A stretch of DNA of 43,585 bases from Campylobacterales bacterium. GTDB lineage: Bacteria > Campylobacterota > Campylobacteria > Campylobacterales > QNZT01. The stretch covers positions 1-43,585 of the forward strand of contig JAMONX010000050.1 of the NCBI GenBank assembly GCA_027066435.1, written 5' to 3'. The position numbers were made by a program, and so were the translations under genes. The notes under the pieces are model-generated. The model ran no database searches, had not been told where the DNA came from, and saw only the letters and a list, made by a program, of their open reading frames with translations. Below are positions 17,042-25,413 of the stretch, in pieces; within the stretch, counting starts at the first letter, position 1; each line of letters starts with the position of its first letter.

Positions 17042-18207
17042 TCTATCCTTCTATTTTTTGCACGCCCCACCTCTGTATCATTACTTGCAAGTGGATTAAC
17101 TGAGCCTTTTCCAACTGCAATAATTTTATCAGAATCAACTCCATATTGAATCATCAGACTTTTTACAGCCTCCGCCCTTCTCTTGGATAGTTCTAGATTT
17201 TTTTCATATATTCCAGTGCTATCTGTATAGCCTTCTACAGTTATTTTTGAATATTTTAAGTTATTAGTAGCTTCAACAAACTCTCTTACAATAACTCTAG
17301 AATCTTCAGCTATCACATCAGAATTTAATTCAAAGTGTATATTTAAAATTTTTCTTGTTAAGGGAAGTGATTTAAAGTTTTTTGCAAATTTTGGAGTATA
17401 CTTTTTAACAGGAGTAATGCGAAGTTTATCATCTCTTATAGGACAACCAACTCTGTTTACTGCACTATTTAATGGTGTATCTGGGCAAATATCTATACTA
17501 TCTTTAACCCCATCACCATCTGCATCTGAGAAAAATTTGTCACTTTTGATAACAGGTGCAATAATCTCATCTATCTCACTTTCTTCAAAAGGTAAATCAT
17601 CTTCAAATTCTGCAAATTTTGGGGAAAAAGAAGAGCTTTCAGAATTTATTGATGTATCTCCATAATAGGAAAATGTATCCGCAAATGGAATTCTTAACCC
17701 TAAAAACAGTGCTATCTCATTGTCTTGTCCATCTTCTGAACCAATGAGTTGAGTAAATCTAACCTCTGTAACGATATGAAGATCATCGGTGGCTTCAGAA
17801 ATAGGTATCTCAAATCCTGCTCCACCTTGAAAATAGAAGCTATTATCAAAATCTGCTCTTTTTCCACTCACATATTCGTACCCCAATCCACCATAAAAAT
17901 ATGGTCTTATATTATTATAGCCATATCCTGGCTTAATAAAAAGACCAAATGCAGTTTGAAATAGAGAGTCAACACCCCATTTTTTATCAATATTTACATA
18001 TGTTAAATCAAGTTTTGGCTTTATATCATGACCAACCTCTCCAATAAAATCAAGAGAAAAAGAGTGCTGAGATAAAGATAACTCATCTGTAATTGAAGTT
18101 AGACCATATTTAAATGACATATATCCTATCTCATCATAACCATTTCTAGCATCCAAAGAAGATATAGATAGTGCCAAAACAGCAGAAAGTAATAATTGTT
18201 TTTTCAT
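17026..18207 (-). CDS. OmpA-family outer membrane protein with calcium-type repeat
   Basis: 393 aa. Signal peptide residues 1-20 ending SSLDA. Residues about 21-180 are alternating-hydrophobic beta-barrel strands. A linker leads to an aspartate-rich thrombospondin type 3-like repeat (DADGDGVKDSIDICPDTP, about 228-245). The C-terminal OmpA domain spans about 285-393, with EGYTDSTG and LSKRRAEAV giving D329 and R344 for binding diaminopimelate in peptidoglycan. It probably anchors the outer membrane to the cell wall. It has its own consensus promoter and converges with the small membrane protein gene. Confidence 0.9.
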   Translation of the reverse strand: MKKQLLLSAVLALSISSLDARNGYDEIGYMSFKYGLTSITDELSLSQHSFSLDFIGEVGHDIKPKLDLTYVNIDKKWGVDSLFQTAFGLFIKPGYGYNNIRPYFYGGLGYEYVSGKRADFDNSFYFQGGAGFEIPISEATDDLHIVTEVRFTQLIGSEDGQDNEIALFLGLRIPFADTFSYYGDTSINSESSSFSPKFAEFEDDLPFEESEIDEIIAPVIKSDKFFSDADGDGVKDSIDICPDTPLNSAVNRVGCPIRDDKLRITPVKKYTPKFAKNFKSLPLTRKILNIHFELNSDVIAEDSRVIVREFVEATNNLKYSKITVEGYTDSTGIYEKNLELSKRRAEAVKSLMIQYGVDSDKIIAVGKGSVNPLASNDTEVGRAKNRRIEIVIK

Positions 18208-18267
18208 AACAAACCTTTTTTAATTACTCATAAATTTTTATTACAAAATCAGAGTTTAAGTTTGACT

Positions 18268-18295
18268 ATTTTAACAAAATGAAGATTAATGTCAA
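18268..18295 (-). promoter_or_regulatory. Sigma-70 promoter of the OmpA-type gene
   Basis: On the minus strand TTGACA (18290-18295) and TAAAAT (18268-18273) are 16 bases apart, unusually complete for this genome. The -35 lies in the last codons of the upstream hydrolase gene. Leader length would be about 54 bases. Confidence 0.65.
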
Positions 18296-19266
18296 TTATT
18301 TTGTAACATAATCGAACAATAATCTATATCAAACAAATCAAGAACTGACTTAAGATATGGCTCATTAGTATAACATTTATAGGGATATTTCTCACTATCA
18401 AGTATAATTTGATTTGAATTTATATATGGTTTATCCTCCCCCACCTTCAAAGCTGCATCATATGCATGTTCATTTTTGTTAAAAGTATACTCCATCAATG
18501 CATCTAAAGGCTTGAGAATAATTTGCATCTGCTCATATGTTCTATTCCCTTCAGGATAACTATGATTTACTCCTTGATAGACTTGATAATCGTGATTTTT
18601 TTTATCAAATACCTCAAATTTACTAAAAATTGTCAAAGGTATTCTAGGATCGGTAGTATAATCCTCAGCATATTGTTGCATCACTACTTTTATATCAGAA
18701 GGTAAGTTTTTAAAATCTTTACTATTCATACCAAATGAAAACCAAGATGCCATTGAAAAAATAAATCTCCCATTTCCTCCATAACCTCTCTTTGAAAACT
18801 CATTCATAATACCAAAGGATAATCCACCACCAGATGAAAAACCAACCACACCTAACCTCTTTTTGTCAAGATGTACAGATATATTAATATCCTGTAATAC
18901 ATCATCAAATCTTTCAATAAAAACCTGTGGGCTTAATCTTTTGGGACACTTTGAATACAACACCACATACCCTTGACTAGCAATAAAGGTCAATAGTGTT
19001 TTATAGCTATTATGATTTTGTGAACCCCATCCAGGGGCAAATAAGACAATAGGAAAAGTAACATTTAGATCAAAAGTTTTGGGGGCATATAGAGTAACAT
19101 CTCCAAAAGTTTTTATCACTGTCTCTTTTTTTAGTGATATACCATAAGCTCTGTTTGTAAGATTAGTTTCATTGTTTTCCAAAATTGCAGAATTTTGAGC
19201 TGTGCCACAAGCTGATAAAAAAAGAGTAAAAGCAAAATAGATACTAACAAAAAAAATATTTTTCAA
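18292..19266 (-). CDS. Lipoprotein alpha/beta hydrolase
   Basis: 324 aa from a TTG start with GGTGAGAG upstream. A lipoprotein signal ends in FLSAC with lipidated C20, so the enzyme is anchored on the periplasmic side or at the outer membrane. The hydrolase core shows VLFAPGWGSQNHN (oxyanion region), nucleophile S144 in GFSSGG, and QGVNHSYPEG as the likely catalytic His. The layout resembles chlorophyllase, dienelactone hydrolase or PAF-acetylhydrolase types. The substrate, an ester, is unknown. It stands alone between divergent and same-strand neighbours with its own promoter. Confidence 0.75.
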   Translation of the reverse strand: MKNIFFVSIYFAFTLFLSACGTAQNSAILENNETNLTNRAYGISLKKETVIKTFGDVTLYAPKTFDLNVTFPIVLFAPGWGSQNHNSYKTLLTFIASQGYVVLYSKCPKRLSPQVFIERFDDVLQDINISVHLDKKRLGVVGFSSGGGLSFGIMNEFSKRGYGGNGRFIFSMASWFSFGMNSKDFKNLPSDIKVVMQQYAEDYTTDPRIPLTIFSKFEVFDKKNHDYQVYQGVNHSYPEGNRTYEQMQIILKPLDALMEYTFNKNEHAYDAALKVGEDKPYINSNQIILDSEKYPYKCYTNEPYLKSVLDLFDIDYCSIMLQNN

Positions 19267-19322
19267 CTCTCACCCCTATCAAATAATTTTATTCGATTAA
19301 AATCGTCTCATTTTCAAGAATC

Positions 19323-19328
19323 ATTATA
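19323..19328 (-). promoter_or_regulatory. Extended -10 promoter of the lipoprotein hydrolase
   Basis: TGATATAAT on the minus strand, an extended -10 about 57 bases before the TTG start. The divergent spacer 19267-19436 also holds the promoter of the proteasome-like pair. Confidence 0.55.
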
Positions 19329-19403
19329 TCAAATATTTTAAGTTACTCCATAATTTTATATGAGAATTTGGCTCTTTAAATATCGTAGCTAAATTAAATA
19401 TGT

Positions 19404-19409
19404 TATAAT
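19404..19409 (+). promoter_or_regulatory. Extended -10 promoter of the proteasome-like pair
   Basis: TGTTATAAT at 19401-19409, the same extended -10 as before hemB, 27 bases before the TTG start of the first proteasome-like gene. AGAAGGA provides the ribosome site. Confidence 0.6.
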
Positions 19410-19436
19410 ATTTATAAAACTATAGAAGGATATGAT

Positions 19437-20015
19437 TTGTCGATCATAGTCATTGTAAAAAAAGATAAAGATATCGTTATCGCTTCTGACTCATTAACTA
19501 GTCGAGGCGCACTTAATATAAGTTCACAATATAAAATCAATAATGAAAAATTCATCAAATATAAAAATAGTTGGATAGGTTGCGATGACTATACTATCTC
19601 AACACAAATGCTTCTTCACGCATTGGAAAATAGAGAAGACGAACTCTCTTTTGATGGGATTGATAATATCTATACGAGTATGTTAAAACTACATAAAACA
19701 TTGAAAAAGAGGTACTTCTTGGATCCAAAACAGAAAGAAAATCAAATAGTACAATCTACAAAAATGAGGCTAGTCATAGCAAATAGTAGCGGCATTTATA
19801 GAGTAGATGAAGATAAACATGTAGATAGTTTTTCCAAATTTTGGGCAATTGGAACTGGTGGGACATTTGCACTAGGAGCAATGCACCATGTATATGACAA
19901 ATATGATGCAACCAAAATAGCAGAAATTGGAGTTAAAACAGCTTGTGAATTTGATGAAGGATGTGGTTTGCCTATGCATATACAAACAATCAAGGAAAAG
20001 ATATGTCAGTTGTAG
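19437..20015 (+). CDS. Proteasome beta-like (HslV/BPH-type) Ntn hydrolase, copy 1
   Basis: 192 aa from a TTG start. The N-terminus SIIVIVKKDKDIVIASD aligns in pattern with HslV (TTIVSVRRNGQVVIGGD). After Met removal Ser1 would be the nucleophile, Asp17 matches the proteasome Asp17, and the lysine of the NEKFIKY segment (about K37) takes the place of Lys33. The C-terminal half has the family marker FWAIGTGGTFALGAMHHVY. No signal peptide. Of the known types it looks closest to the BPH proteasome homologue of betaproteobacteria or HslV. No unfoldase gene is nearby. It overlaps copy 2 by 13 bases. Confidence 0.75.
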   Translation: MSIIVIVKKDKDIVIASDSLTSRGALNISSQYKINNEKFIKYKNSWIGCDDYTISTQMLLHALENREDELSFDGIDNIYTSMLKLHKTLKKRYFLDPKQKENQIVQSTKMRLVIANSSGIYRVDEDKHVDSFSKFWAIGTGGTFALGAMHHVYDKYDATKIAEIGVKTACEFDEGCGLPMHIQTIKEKICQL

Positions 20016-20698
20016 TTGTAGTAAAAAAAGATAGAGAAATTGTTATCGCTGCTGATACATTAACAACCCATTATGGATATATCGGCTTAAATGCAACTCA
20101 TAAAGCAAATAGTGAAAAAATGGTAAAATATAGGGATAGTTGGATTGGTTCTGTTGGTGCGGCTATGGCAAAACAAATGTTTCTTCAAGCCTTGCAAAGT
20201 AATAACAAGGAGTTTTCACTGCACGGTACTGAAAACATATATATAACTATGCTAAAAATCCATAAAATACTAAAAAAAGACCACTATCTACTAGCTTCTA
20301 ATAGAGCCAGCAAGGTAGAATCATCACAATTAAATCTTCTGATTGCAAATAGTAGTGGTATATTTGGAGTGAGCCCAGATAGATATGTTGCAGATTATTC
20401 TAGATTTTGGGCAAATGGTAGTGGTAAAAATTTTGCTCTTGGAGCAATGGAACAAGCTTATGAAAAATACTCTGCATCTGAAATAGCTCGTATTGGTATT
20501 GAGGCTGCTTGTGAATTTGATAAACATTGTGAACTACCAATGAATCTACACTTAATAAAAGAGGATTTAGATAAAACAAAAACAAAAGTTATACAGCCTA
20601 TCGCACCTCGCAAAATTTGCGATAATTGGTGCGATAATACCTCAGCTTGGATTAACAAAATCAAAAAACATTCAACAAAATGGTATAGGCCATCTTGA
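20003..20698 (+). CDS. Proteasome beta-like (HslV/BPH-type) Ntn hydrolase, copy 2
   Basis: 231 aa. I start at ATG 20003 (MSVVVVVKKDREIVIAAD), because AAGGAAAAG precedes it and the product then aligns from the first residue with copy 1; the open frame upstream would bury the nucleophile. Ser1, Asp17 and the Lys of SEKMVKY (about K38) form the expected triad, and FWANGSGKNFALGAM matches the proteasome core. It is clearly a duplicate of copy 1, but has a basic tail of about 40 residues (from about 190) with CDNWCD that copy 1 lacks. Translational coupling to copy 1 is likely. Confidence 0.75.
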   Translation: MSVVVVVKKDREIVIAADTLTTHYGYIGLNATHKANSEKMVKYRDSWIGSVGAAMAKQMFLQALQSNNKEFSLHGTENIYITMLKIHKILKKDHYLLASNRASKVESSQLNLLIANSSGIFGVSPDRYVADYSRFWANGSGKNFALGAMEQAYEKYSASEIARIGIEAACEFDKHCELPMNLHLIKEDLDKTKTKVIQPIAPRKICDNWCDNTSAWINKIKKHSTKWYRPS

Positions 20699-20720
20699 AA
20701 ACCCCTATAGCCAATAAATC

Positions 20721-21323
20721 TTAAAGCATCTTTGCTATCTTTTTATAATCGATTGCTTTAGCATAAGATATCAAATCCTCCCTAGATACTTTAGAACCTT
20801 CTATCGTAACTAAAAATCGTTTGGCTACAACAATCTTGATATCACCACTTTGTCGTTCTTTATTGTACTTTACAATTGCTTTTTGGCGATTGATACGCTC
20901 TAACTTACCACCGTCTGATGTAGCAAACATTGGATTTGAAAAAAGCCCCATCATTCCCTGAAGGACAGGTGAATCTGCCATAATTTGAATTTTTACACGA
21001 CTTTTACCTTTTTTATACTCTCTTTGAGTAGAAATACCCCCTCCAAACATAGCACTTCCAGCCGTTTGAGATTGTGCATCTTTTGCATTCCATCCATCCA
21101 AAGGTTCAGGAAGATAAGTTTGTAATCCTTCACTTTTTTTTTGCTTAATAAGTTCTAATGCATAGTTTAAATCCTCTACTGCATCTGAATATTCGCCACT
21201 TTCATATGATTTTAGTGCCTCCGATATGCTATCACTAACATCATCAGCGTGGACAGACAATCCCAGTGAAATCAAAAGAACAGGTATAAGACTCATTTTT
21301 TTTAAACTATTTATATTAAACAT
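20721..21323 (-). CDS. Secreted protein of unknown function, TPR-like N-terminus
   Basis: 200 aa with a signal peptide of about 27 residues ending SVHAD. Residues about 30-60 (ALKSYESGEYSDAVEDLNYA) look like one TPR-type helical hairpin. The remainder is beta-rich, with SRVKIQIMADSP, DIKIVVAKRFLVTIEGSK and a closing helix KIAKML. There are no cysteines or catalytic motifs. I do not recognise a named family; it is probably periplasmic. It ends 22 bases from the convergent proteasome-like copy 2, where TATAGG/CCTATA can form a weak stem without a T-run. It lies 72 bases after the FTR-rhodanese gene on the same strand. Confidence 0.7.
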   Translation of the reverse strand: MFNINSLKKMSLIPVLLISLGLSVHADDVSDSISEALKSYESGEYSDAVEDLNYALELIKQKKSEGLQTYLPEPLDGWNAKDAQSQTAGSAMFGGGISTQREYKKGKSRVKIQIMADSPVLQGMMGLFSNPMFATSDGGKLERINRQKAIVKYNKERQSGDIKIVVAKRFLVTIEGSKVSREDLISYAKAIDYKKIAKML

Positions 21324-21395
21324 AACACAACCCCTTAAGTAAATTTATATTTCTAATGTAATTATAAGATAATTTAAGTGAATTAGATATTAAAA

Positions 21396-22136
21396 TCAAC
21401 CTTTTTTTATTTTGCCTCGATAACTTATGATTCCAGGTCTTAGGTTTTTTACATGATTGAATCCTGAAGCTTTCATTGCGTGTTGAACCTGAAAACTTCT
21501 ACTTCCAGTATGACAGTAGAGTATGATAGTTTCATCTTTTTTAGAACCTAACTCCTCTTCTACTTTTAGATAAAATAGTGAAGTAGGCAAAAGTAAATCC
21601 GTACCCACAATATGACCCATTTTATACTCCATCAATTCCCTAGTATCTACAAGCAAAAAATCAATCATCCCTAAATTTCTAGCTTCTATAAGTGATTCTA
21701 ACTCATCACCATCAAGCTGTTGAATTTGTAGTAGCTTTTTAGCTTGCTCTTTTGTAAGACCTTTGGAGTGCTGATGTACAATTTCTTCTATCTCATCATG
21801 TTGTGCTTGTGCAGATGCATACTCTGGCGTACAAAAGATTCCACAATGACAAAGCCCAGTTTCTGGTATCTCCTTTTCCAAAGCTGGTTTACAAGGACAG
21901 ATACGATTGTCAGCCTCTTTTTGTTCTTGTTTATCTACTCCTTGAACCATAAAACAGGGGCAAAATCTAGTACCATAAATCAGTTTATTTCGTGCAAGCC
22001 CCATAGCCACACCTTCATTTACCTCTGTATTTGGATTTTGCACAAAACCAAATTGGTTATTGACCTTTTCTATAAAAGTCCATGTCTTTCTAAGTTCAGT
22101 TTGAAATTCATCCGAATTCATATCTATCTGTTTCAT
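21396..22136 (-). CDS. Ferredoxin-thioredoxin reductase catalytic domain fused to rhodanese
   Basis: 246 aa, soluble. Residues about 45-105 carry the FTR catalytic-chain cysteines: CPC (59-61), CPC (80-82) and CHC (96-98) plus C102, the pattern that holds a 4Fe-4S cluster beside a redox disulfide. After a helical linker, residues about 157-246 form a rhodanese domain, with DTRELMEYKMGHI and active-site loop CHTGSRS (C208). A ferredoxin-driven disulfide or persulfide reductase is the simplest reading. It follows the PatB-type lyase by 39 bases on the same strand and may belong to the ovothiol cluster. Confidence 0.85.
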   Translation of the reverse strand: MKQIDMNSDEFQTELRKTWTFIEKVNNQFGFVQNPNTEVNEGVAMGLARNKLIYGTRFCPCFMVQGVDKQEQKEADNRICPCKPALEKEIPETGLCHCGIFCTPEYASAQAQHDEIEEIVHQHSKGLTKEQAKKLLQIQQLDGDELESLIEARNLGMIDFLLVDTRELMEYKMGHIVGTDLLLPTSLFYLKVEEELGSKKDETIILYCHTGSRSFQVQHAMKASGFNHVKNLRPGIISYRGKIKKG

Positions 22137-22175
22137 CTACTTCCTAAGTTATAATTTAGATTCTATTTTATTATA

Positions 22176-23348
22176 TCAAAATACTCTTTTCGTATAAGCT
22201 TCTTCAATCTGATTCATAGCCTTCTCTAAAATACTTCTAGGCACTGCAAAGTTAAGCCTCATAAACCCTTCCCCACCTCTTCCAAAACTTATTCCAGTAT
22301 TTAGCCCAAGCTTTGCATCTTTGATAAAAAAAGCTTCTAAAGATTTATCATCAAGATGCAACTCTTTACAATTTAGCCAAAGTAAAAAGGTTGACTCTAT
22401 ATCCATAGGTTTTATTTTTGGCATTTTTACTAAGCGATTTTTGATATATTTTAGATTTGCTTTGAGATATATTAACAATGCATCTAGCCACTCATCGCTT
22501 TGAGTATAAGCTGCTACGGTTGTACAAAGTGAGATAGGAGTTGGCTGAACTAGCGAGTATCTTTGGAAGATTTCATGATATTGTTTTTTTAGTGAACTGT
22601 TTTGTATGATTGCATATGCACTCACTATTCCTGCAACATTGAAAGTTTTTGATGGAGCATTTAGTGTTATGGTTATATCTTTTGCATCATCAAGTGTGGC
22701 GATTGGGATATGATTATTTTCATAAACAAGGTCAGCATGAACTTCATCGCTTATGATAATCACTCCATTTTGTTTGCAGATATAAGCCAATTTTTCAAGA
22801 TTATCTTTGCTAAAAACTTTCCCCGTGGGATTGTGAGGAGAGCAAAACACAAACAGTTTTGCATCTTTTGCTTTGTTTTCAAAATCTTCAAAATCTATCT
22901 CATATCTACCATCAATAATCTTTAGTTCATTTTCTAAAAGTATCCGTTTTTGATTTTTTACAGCACTATAAAACGGCGGATATATAGGAGGTTGGATTAT
23001 AACCCCATCACCTCTTTTAGTCAATACTTCAACTGCTAAATTTAATCCAGTCACAATAGCATTTATTGGTGTAATCCACTCTCTTTGTATCTCCCAATCG
23101 TGTGCTTTTTGCATCCATCTTTTGATAGAGTCAAAATAGGCATCATAATAGTCTGTATATCCATAGATTGGATGCTTTATGCGACTAATCAGTGCATCTT
23201 GAATAGCTTGTGAACTTGGAAAATCCATATCTGCTACCCAAAGAGGTATAACATCTTCTGTTCCAAACTTTTCTATTCTTTTGTCATATTTTTCTGTGTG
23301 AGTTTCTTCTCTTGAAACTATTTTGTCAAAATTCACTTCTTCTGCCAA
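22176..23348 (-). CDS. PatB/MalY-type PLP C-S lyase, probable OvoB
   Basis: 390 aa fold-type I PLP enzyme. PLP-site segments are SPHNPTGKVF, SDEVHADLVY and NAPSKTFNVAG with the Schiff-base Lys at about K234. The family (PatB, MalY) contains cystathionine beta-lyases and other C-S lyases. Its start overlaps the ovoA stop by 16 bases. Ovothiol synthesis needs a PLP lyase (OvoB) to cleave the cysteine-histidine sulfoxide made by OvoA, so that role is the likely one. General cystathionine beta-lyase activity is the alternative; the sequence alone does not decide. Confidence 0.8.
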   Translation of the reverse strand: MAEEVNFDKIVSREETHTEKYDKRIEKFGTEDVIPLWVADMDFPSSQAIQDALISRIKHPIYGYTDYYDAYFDSIKRWMQKAHDWEIQREWITPINAIVTGLNLAVEVLTKRGDGVIIQPPIYPPFYSAVKNQKRILLENELKIIDGRYEIDFEDFENKAKDAKLFVFCSPHNPTGKVFSKDNLEKLAYICKQNGVIIISDEVHADLVYENNHIPIATLDDAKDITITLNAPSKTFNVAGIVSAYAIIQNSSLKKQYHEIFQRYSLVQPTPISLCTTVAAYTQSDEWLDALLIYLKANLKYIKNRLVKMPKIKPMDIESTFLLWLNCKELHLDDKSLEAFFIKDAKLGLNTGISFGRGGEGFMRLNFAVPRSILEKAMNQIEEAYTKRVF

Positions 23349-25405
23349 ACACTCATCTGTGCTATTGAGTGTTGATATTTTCTCGCACTCTCACGAATTA
23401 CAAATGGTACATCTTTTACATCTATGAGTCTAAAGTGTTTCTCTAGAACCTCTTTTAAACCATCCAATGTTGTAAAATTTTCACCATTTTTTTTGTAGCC
23501 ACCTAGCCAATGCTCTTTTTTTGTAAACTCTTCTAGCCAAGTATAGGGGCTTGTTAAGATAAACATACCATCATCATTTAACCTGCCGTGAAGTTCGTTT
23601 AAGAACTTTTTTGGATTATAGAGTCTATCTATCAAGTTTCCTGCAAAGATTAAATCATATCCTTTGTAAATAGGTTTTAAATTACATGCATCCCCTTGCC
23701 AAAAAGAGACTTTGGAAGCCTCTTTTTCTAAATATAACTCTTTTAGTGAAGTGCTTTTATAAGAAACTAAATCACCCTCGATAGGAACAAAAAAGCTGAT
23801 AGCTCCCTCCTCTTTCATCTTAGTCGCAAATCCGATAAACCTAGCCGTAAAATCAACTCCTACCACCTCATCAAACTCTCTAGCCAATTCAAAACTGCTT
23901 CGCCCTATCGCACAACCGATATCCAATGCTCTTTTTTTAGGCTTATCTCCCATATAACTCAAACATAGTTTTGCACAAGCTGATGGATAGTTTTCTACTC
24001 CAAAATAACTCTCTCCCCAGCCAAATTCAGCATATTGACTTATGAGTGCATCACTTTCATATATGTTATCTGTAGATGGAGGTTTGTTCTCACTCTCTAC
24101 ATATCTAAATCCTGCATGTTGAAAAAAGTGTCGTCTAAATGCATATCTAGCACTTAAAAGAGTTTCATTTCCCGTACTTATCCATGAACCGCCTTTGATG
24201 AGATTGTGTTTTGTGTCAAATGTCGGGGTTGTAAAATCATCATATATTGGATGTACTTTAAATCCTTCAAATGGATAAATTGGAGTCTCACTCCATTGCC
24301 AGACATTTCCAATGACATCATAAAACTCTCCGTGCAAAAAATGATTTACTGGTACTGTAGATGCAAAATATTCAAGATTGATATTGGCTTTGGTCTGCTC
24401 ATTTATATCACAAAAATCCACCATTCTTTTCCACTCATCTTCTGTTGGCAATCGTAAATTTTTACCCTCTTTTTGACCAAGCCAATTACAGTATGCTTTG
24501 GCTTCATGGTAATTTACTTCTACTGGATGATTTAAGGGTAAATTGACGATTTGTGTCATAAGACGAAGTTTATCATCTATCCAAAATGTCGCAGATGAAG
24601 CATTGGAAAACTTAAGCCACTCCCTGCCCTCATCTTCCCAAAATTCATTTTTATCATAACCGCCATCTTTTACAAAAGTTAAAAACTCACCATTACTGAC
24701 CAAATATTTAGAAGCTTTAAAGTCGGAGATTTCAACCTCTCTAAAGCCATATTCATTGTCCCAGCTATAAAAATCATCTTCTATTTTTTTACCAAGAGTT
24801 ACTTTACCGCCTGACACATTTAGAAGTTCATTTTTAGGTGCATCTGCACTATCTGTACAGATATTCCAATCAGGCATGTTTTTCACAAACTCTATAGAAA
24901 GCTGACGGATAAGAACCGAAGAAGTTTCAACATGAATTCTCTCATGTTCGCATCCCATCATGATAATCCAAAACGGCGATTCCCAACTGATAGGAAGAGT
25001 TAAAGGAAGTGTGTCAATGAGTTCATTTACTAGCGTGCGGACACTATCTCGATACTCTCTAGTCTCTTTAAGAGTTGGCCACTCATAACTTGTTTCACTT
25101 AAATCATCCCAACTCATCTCATCAACACCAACTGCAAAGATAGACTCTAATTTTGGATTGATTCTATCTGAAATGACTTTTGCAAGTATGAGTTTGTTTA
25201 TAAAAAATGTTGCAGTATGTCCAAAATAGAAGATAAGCGGATGACGAAGCCTATCTGCTTTTATATAATATGCCTCATCAGTTATAACTTCAAAAAGTTT
25301 TTCATAAATATCAAAAGTATCATTAAAATACTCTTTTATCTCTTGTCGCTTTTCCTCCACATCGATACCGTTTAACGATATGTTTTTACTAATTTTAATT
25401 GCCAT
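23333..25405 (-). CDS. ovoA: OvoA: 5-histidylcysteine sulfoxide synthase / thiohistidine N-methyltransferase
   Basis: 690 aa with three domains. A DinB-like domain (about 25-190) carries the likely iron ligands H63 and the HERIH pair H154 and H158. An FGE-sulfatase-like domain (about 190-430) has RLPTEDEWKRM, GNVWQWSETP and ARYAFRRHFF. A C-terminal SAM methyltransferase (about 455-690) has ALDIGCAIGRSSFELA. In ovothiol synthesis the front joins cysteine to C5 of histidine with oxygen, and the methyltransferase later methylates the imidazole. The methyltransferase and the histidine motif separate it from EgtB of ergothioneine synthesis. The next gene overlaps by 16 bases and is probably OvoB. 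Confidence 0.92.
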   Translation of the reverse strand: MAIKISKNISLNGIDVEEKRQEIKEYFNDTFDIYEKLFEVITDEAYYIKADRLRHPLIFYFGHTATFFINKLILAKVISDRINPKLESIFAVGVDEMSWDDLSETSYEWPTLKETREYRDSVRTLVNELIDTLPLTLPISWESPFWIIMMGCEHERIHVETSSVLIRQLSIEFVKNMPDWNICTDSADAPKNELLNVSGGKVTLGKKIEDDFYSWDNEYGFREVEISDFKASKYLVSNGEFLTFVKDGGYDKNEFWEDEGREWLKFSNASSATFWIDDKLRLMTQIVNLPLNHPVEVNYHEAKAYCNWLGQKEGKNLRLPTEDEWKRMVDFCDINEQTKANINLEYFASTVPVNHFLHGEFYDVIGNVWQWSETPIYPFEGFKVHPIYDDFTTPTFDTKHNLIKGGSWISTGNETLLSARYAFRRHFFQHAGFRYVESENKPPSTDNIYESDALISQYAEFGWGESYFGVENYPSACAKLCLSYMGDKPKKRALDIGCAIGRSSFELAREFDEVVGVDFTARFIGFATKMKEEGAISFFVPIEGDLVSYKSTSLKELYLEKEASKVSFWQGDACNLKPIYKGYDLIFAGNLIDRLYNPKKFLNELHGRLNDDGMFILTSPYTWLEEFTKKEHWLGGYKKNGENFTTLDGLKEVLEKHFRLIDVKDVPFVIRESARKYQHSIAQMSVWQKK

Positions 25406-25413
25406 GAAGTTTA

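Noticed and set aside
19961-20002. Longer start of proteasome-like copy 2
   Set aside because: It adds 14 residues that copy 1 lacks and would bury the N-terminal nucleophile; ATG 20003 has a ribosome site.
19437-20698. Ordinary HslV
   Set aside because: HslV begins with Thr-Thr and is normally next to hslU; here both copies begin with Ser, are duplicated and have no hslU beside them.
23333-25405. Ergothioneine enzyme EgtB
   Set aside because: The C-terminal fused methyltransferase and overlap with a C-S lyase fit OvoA; no EgtD-like gene is nearby.
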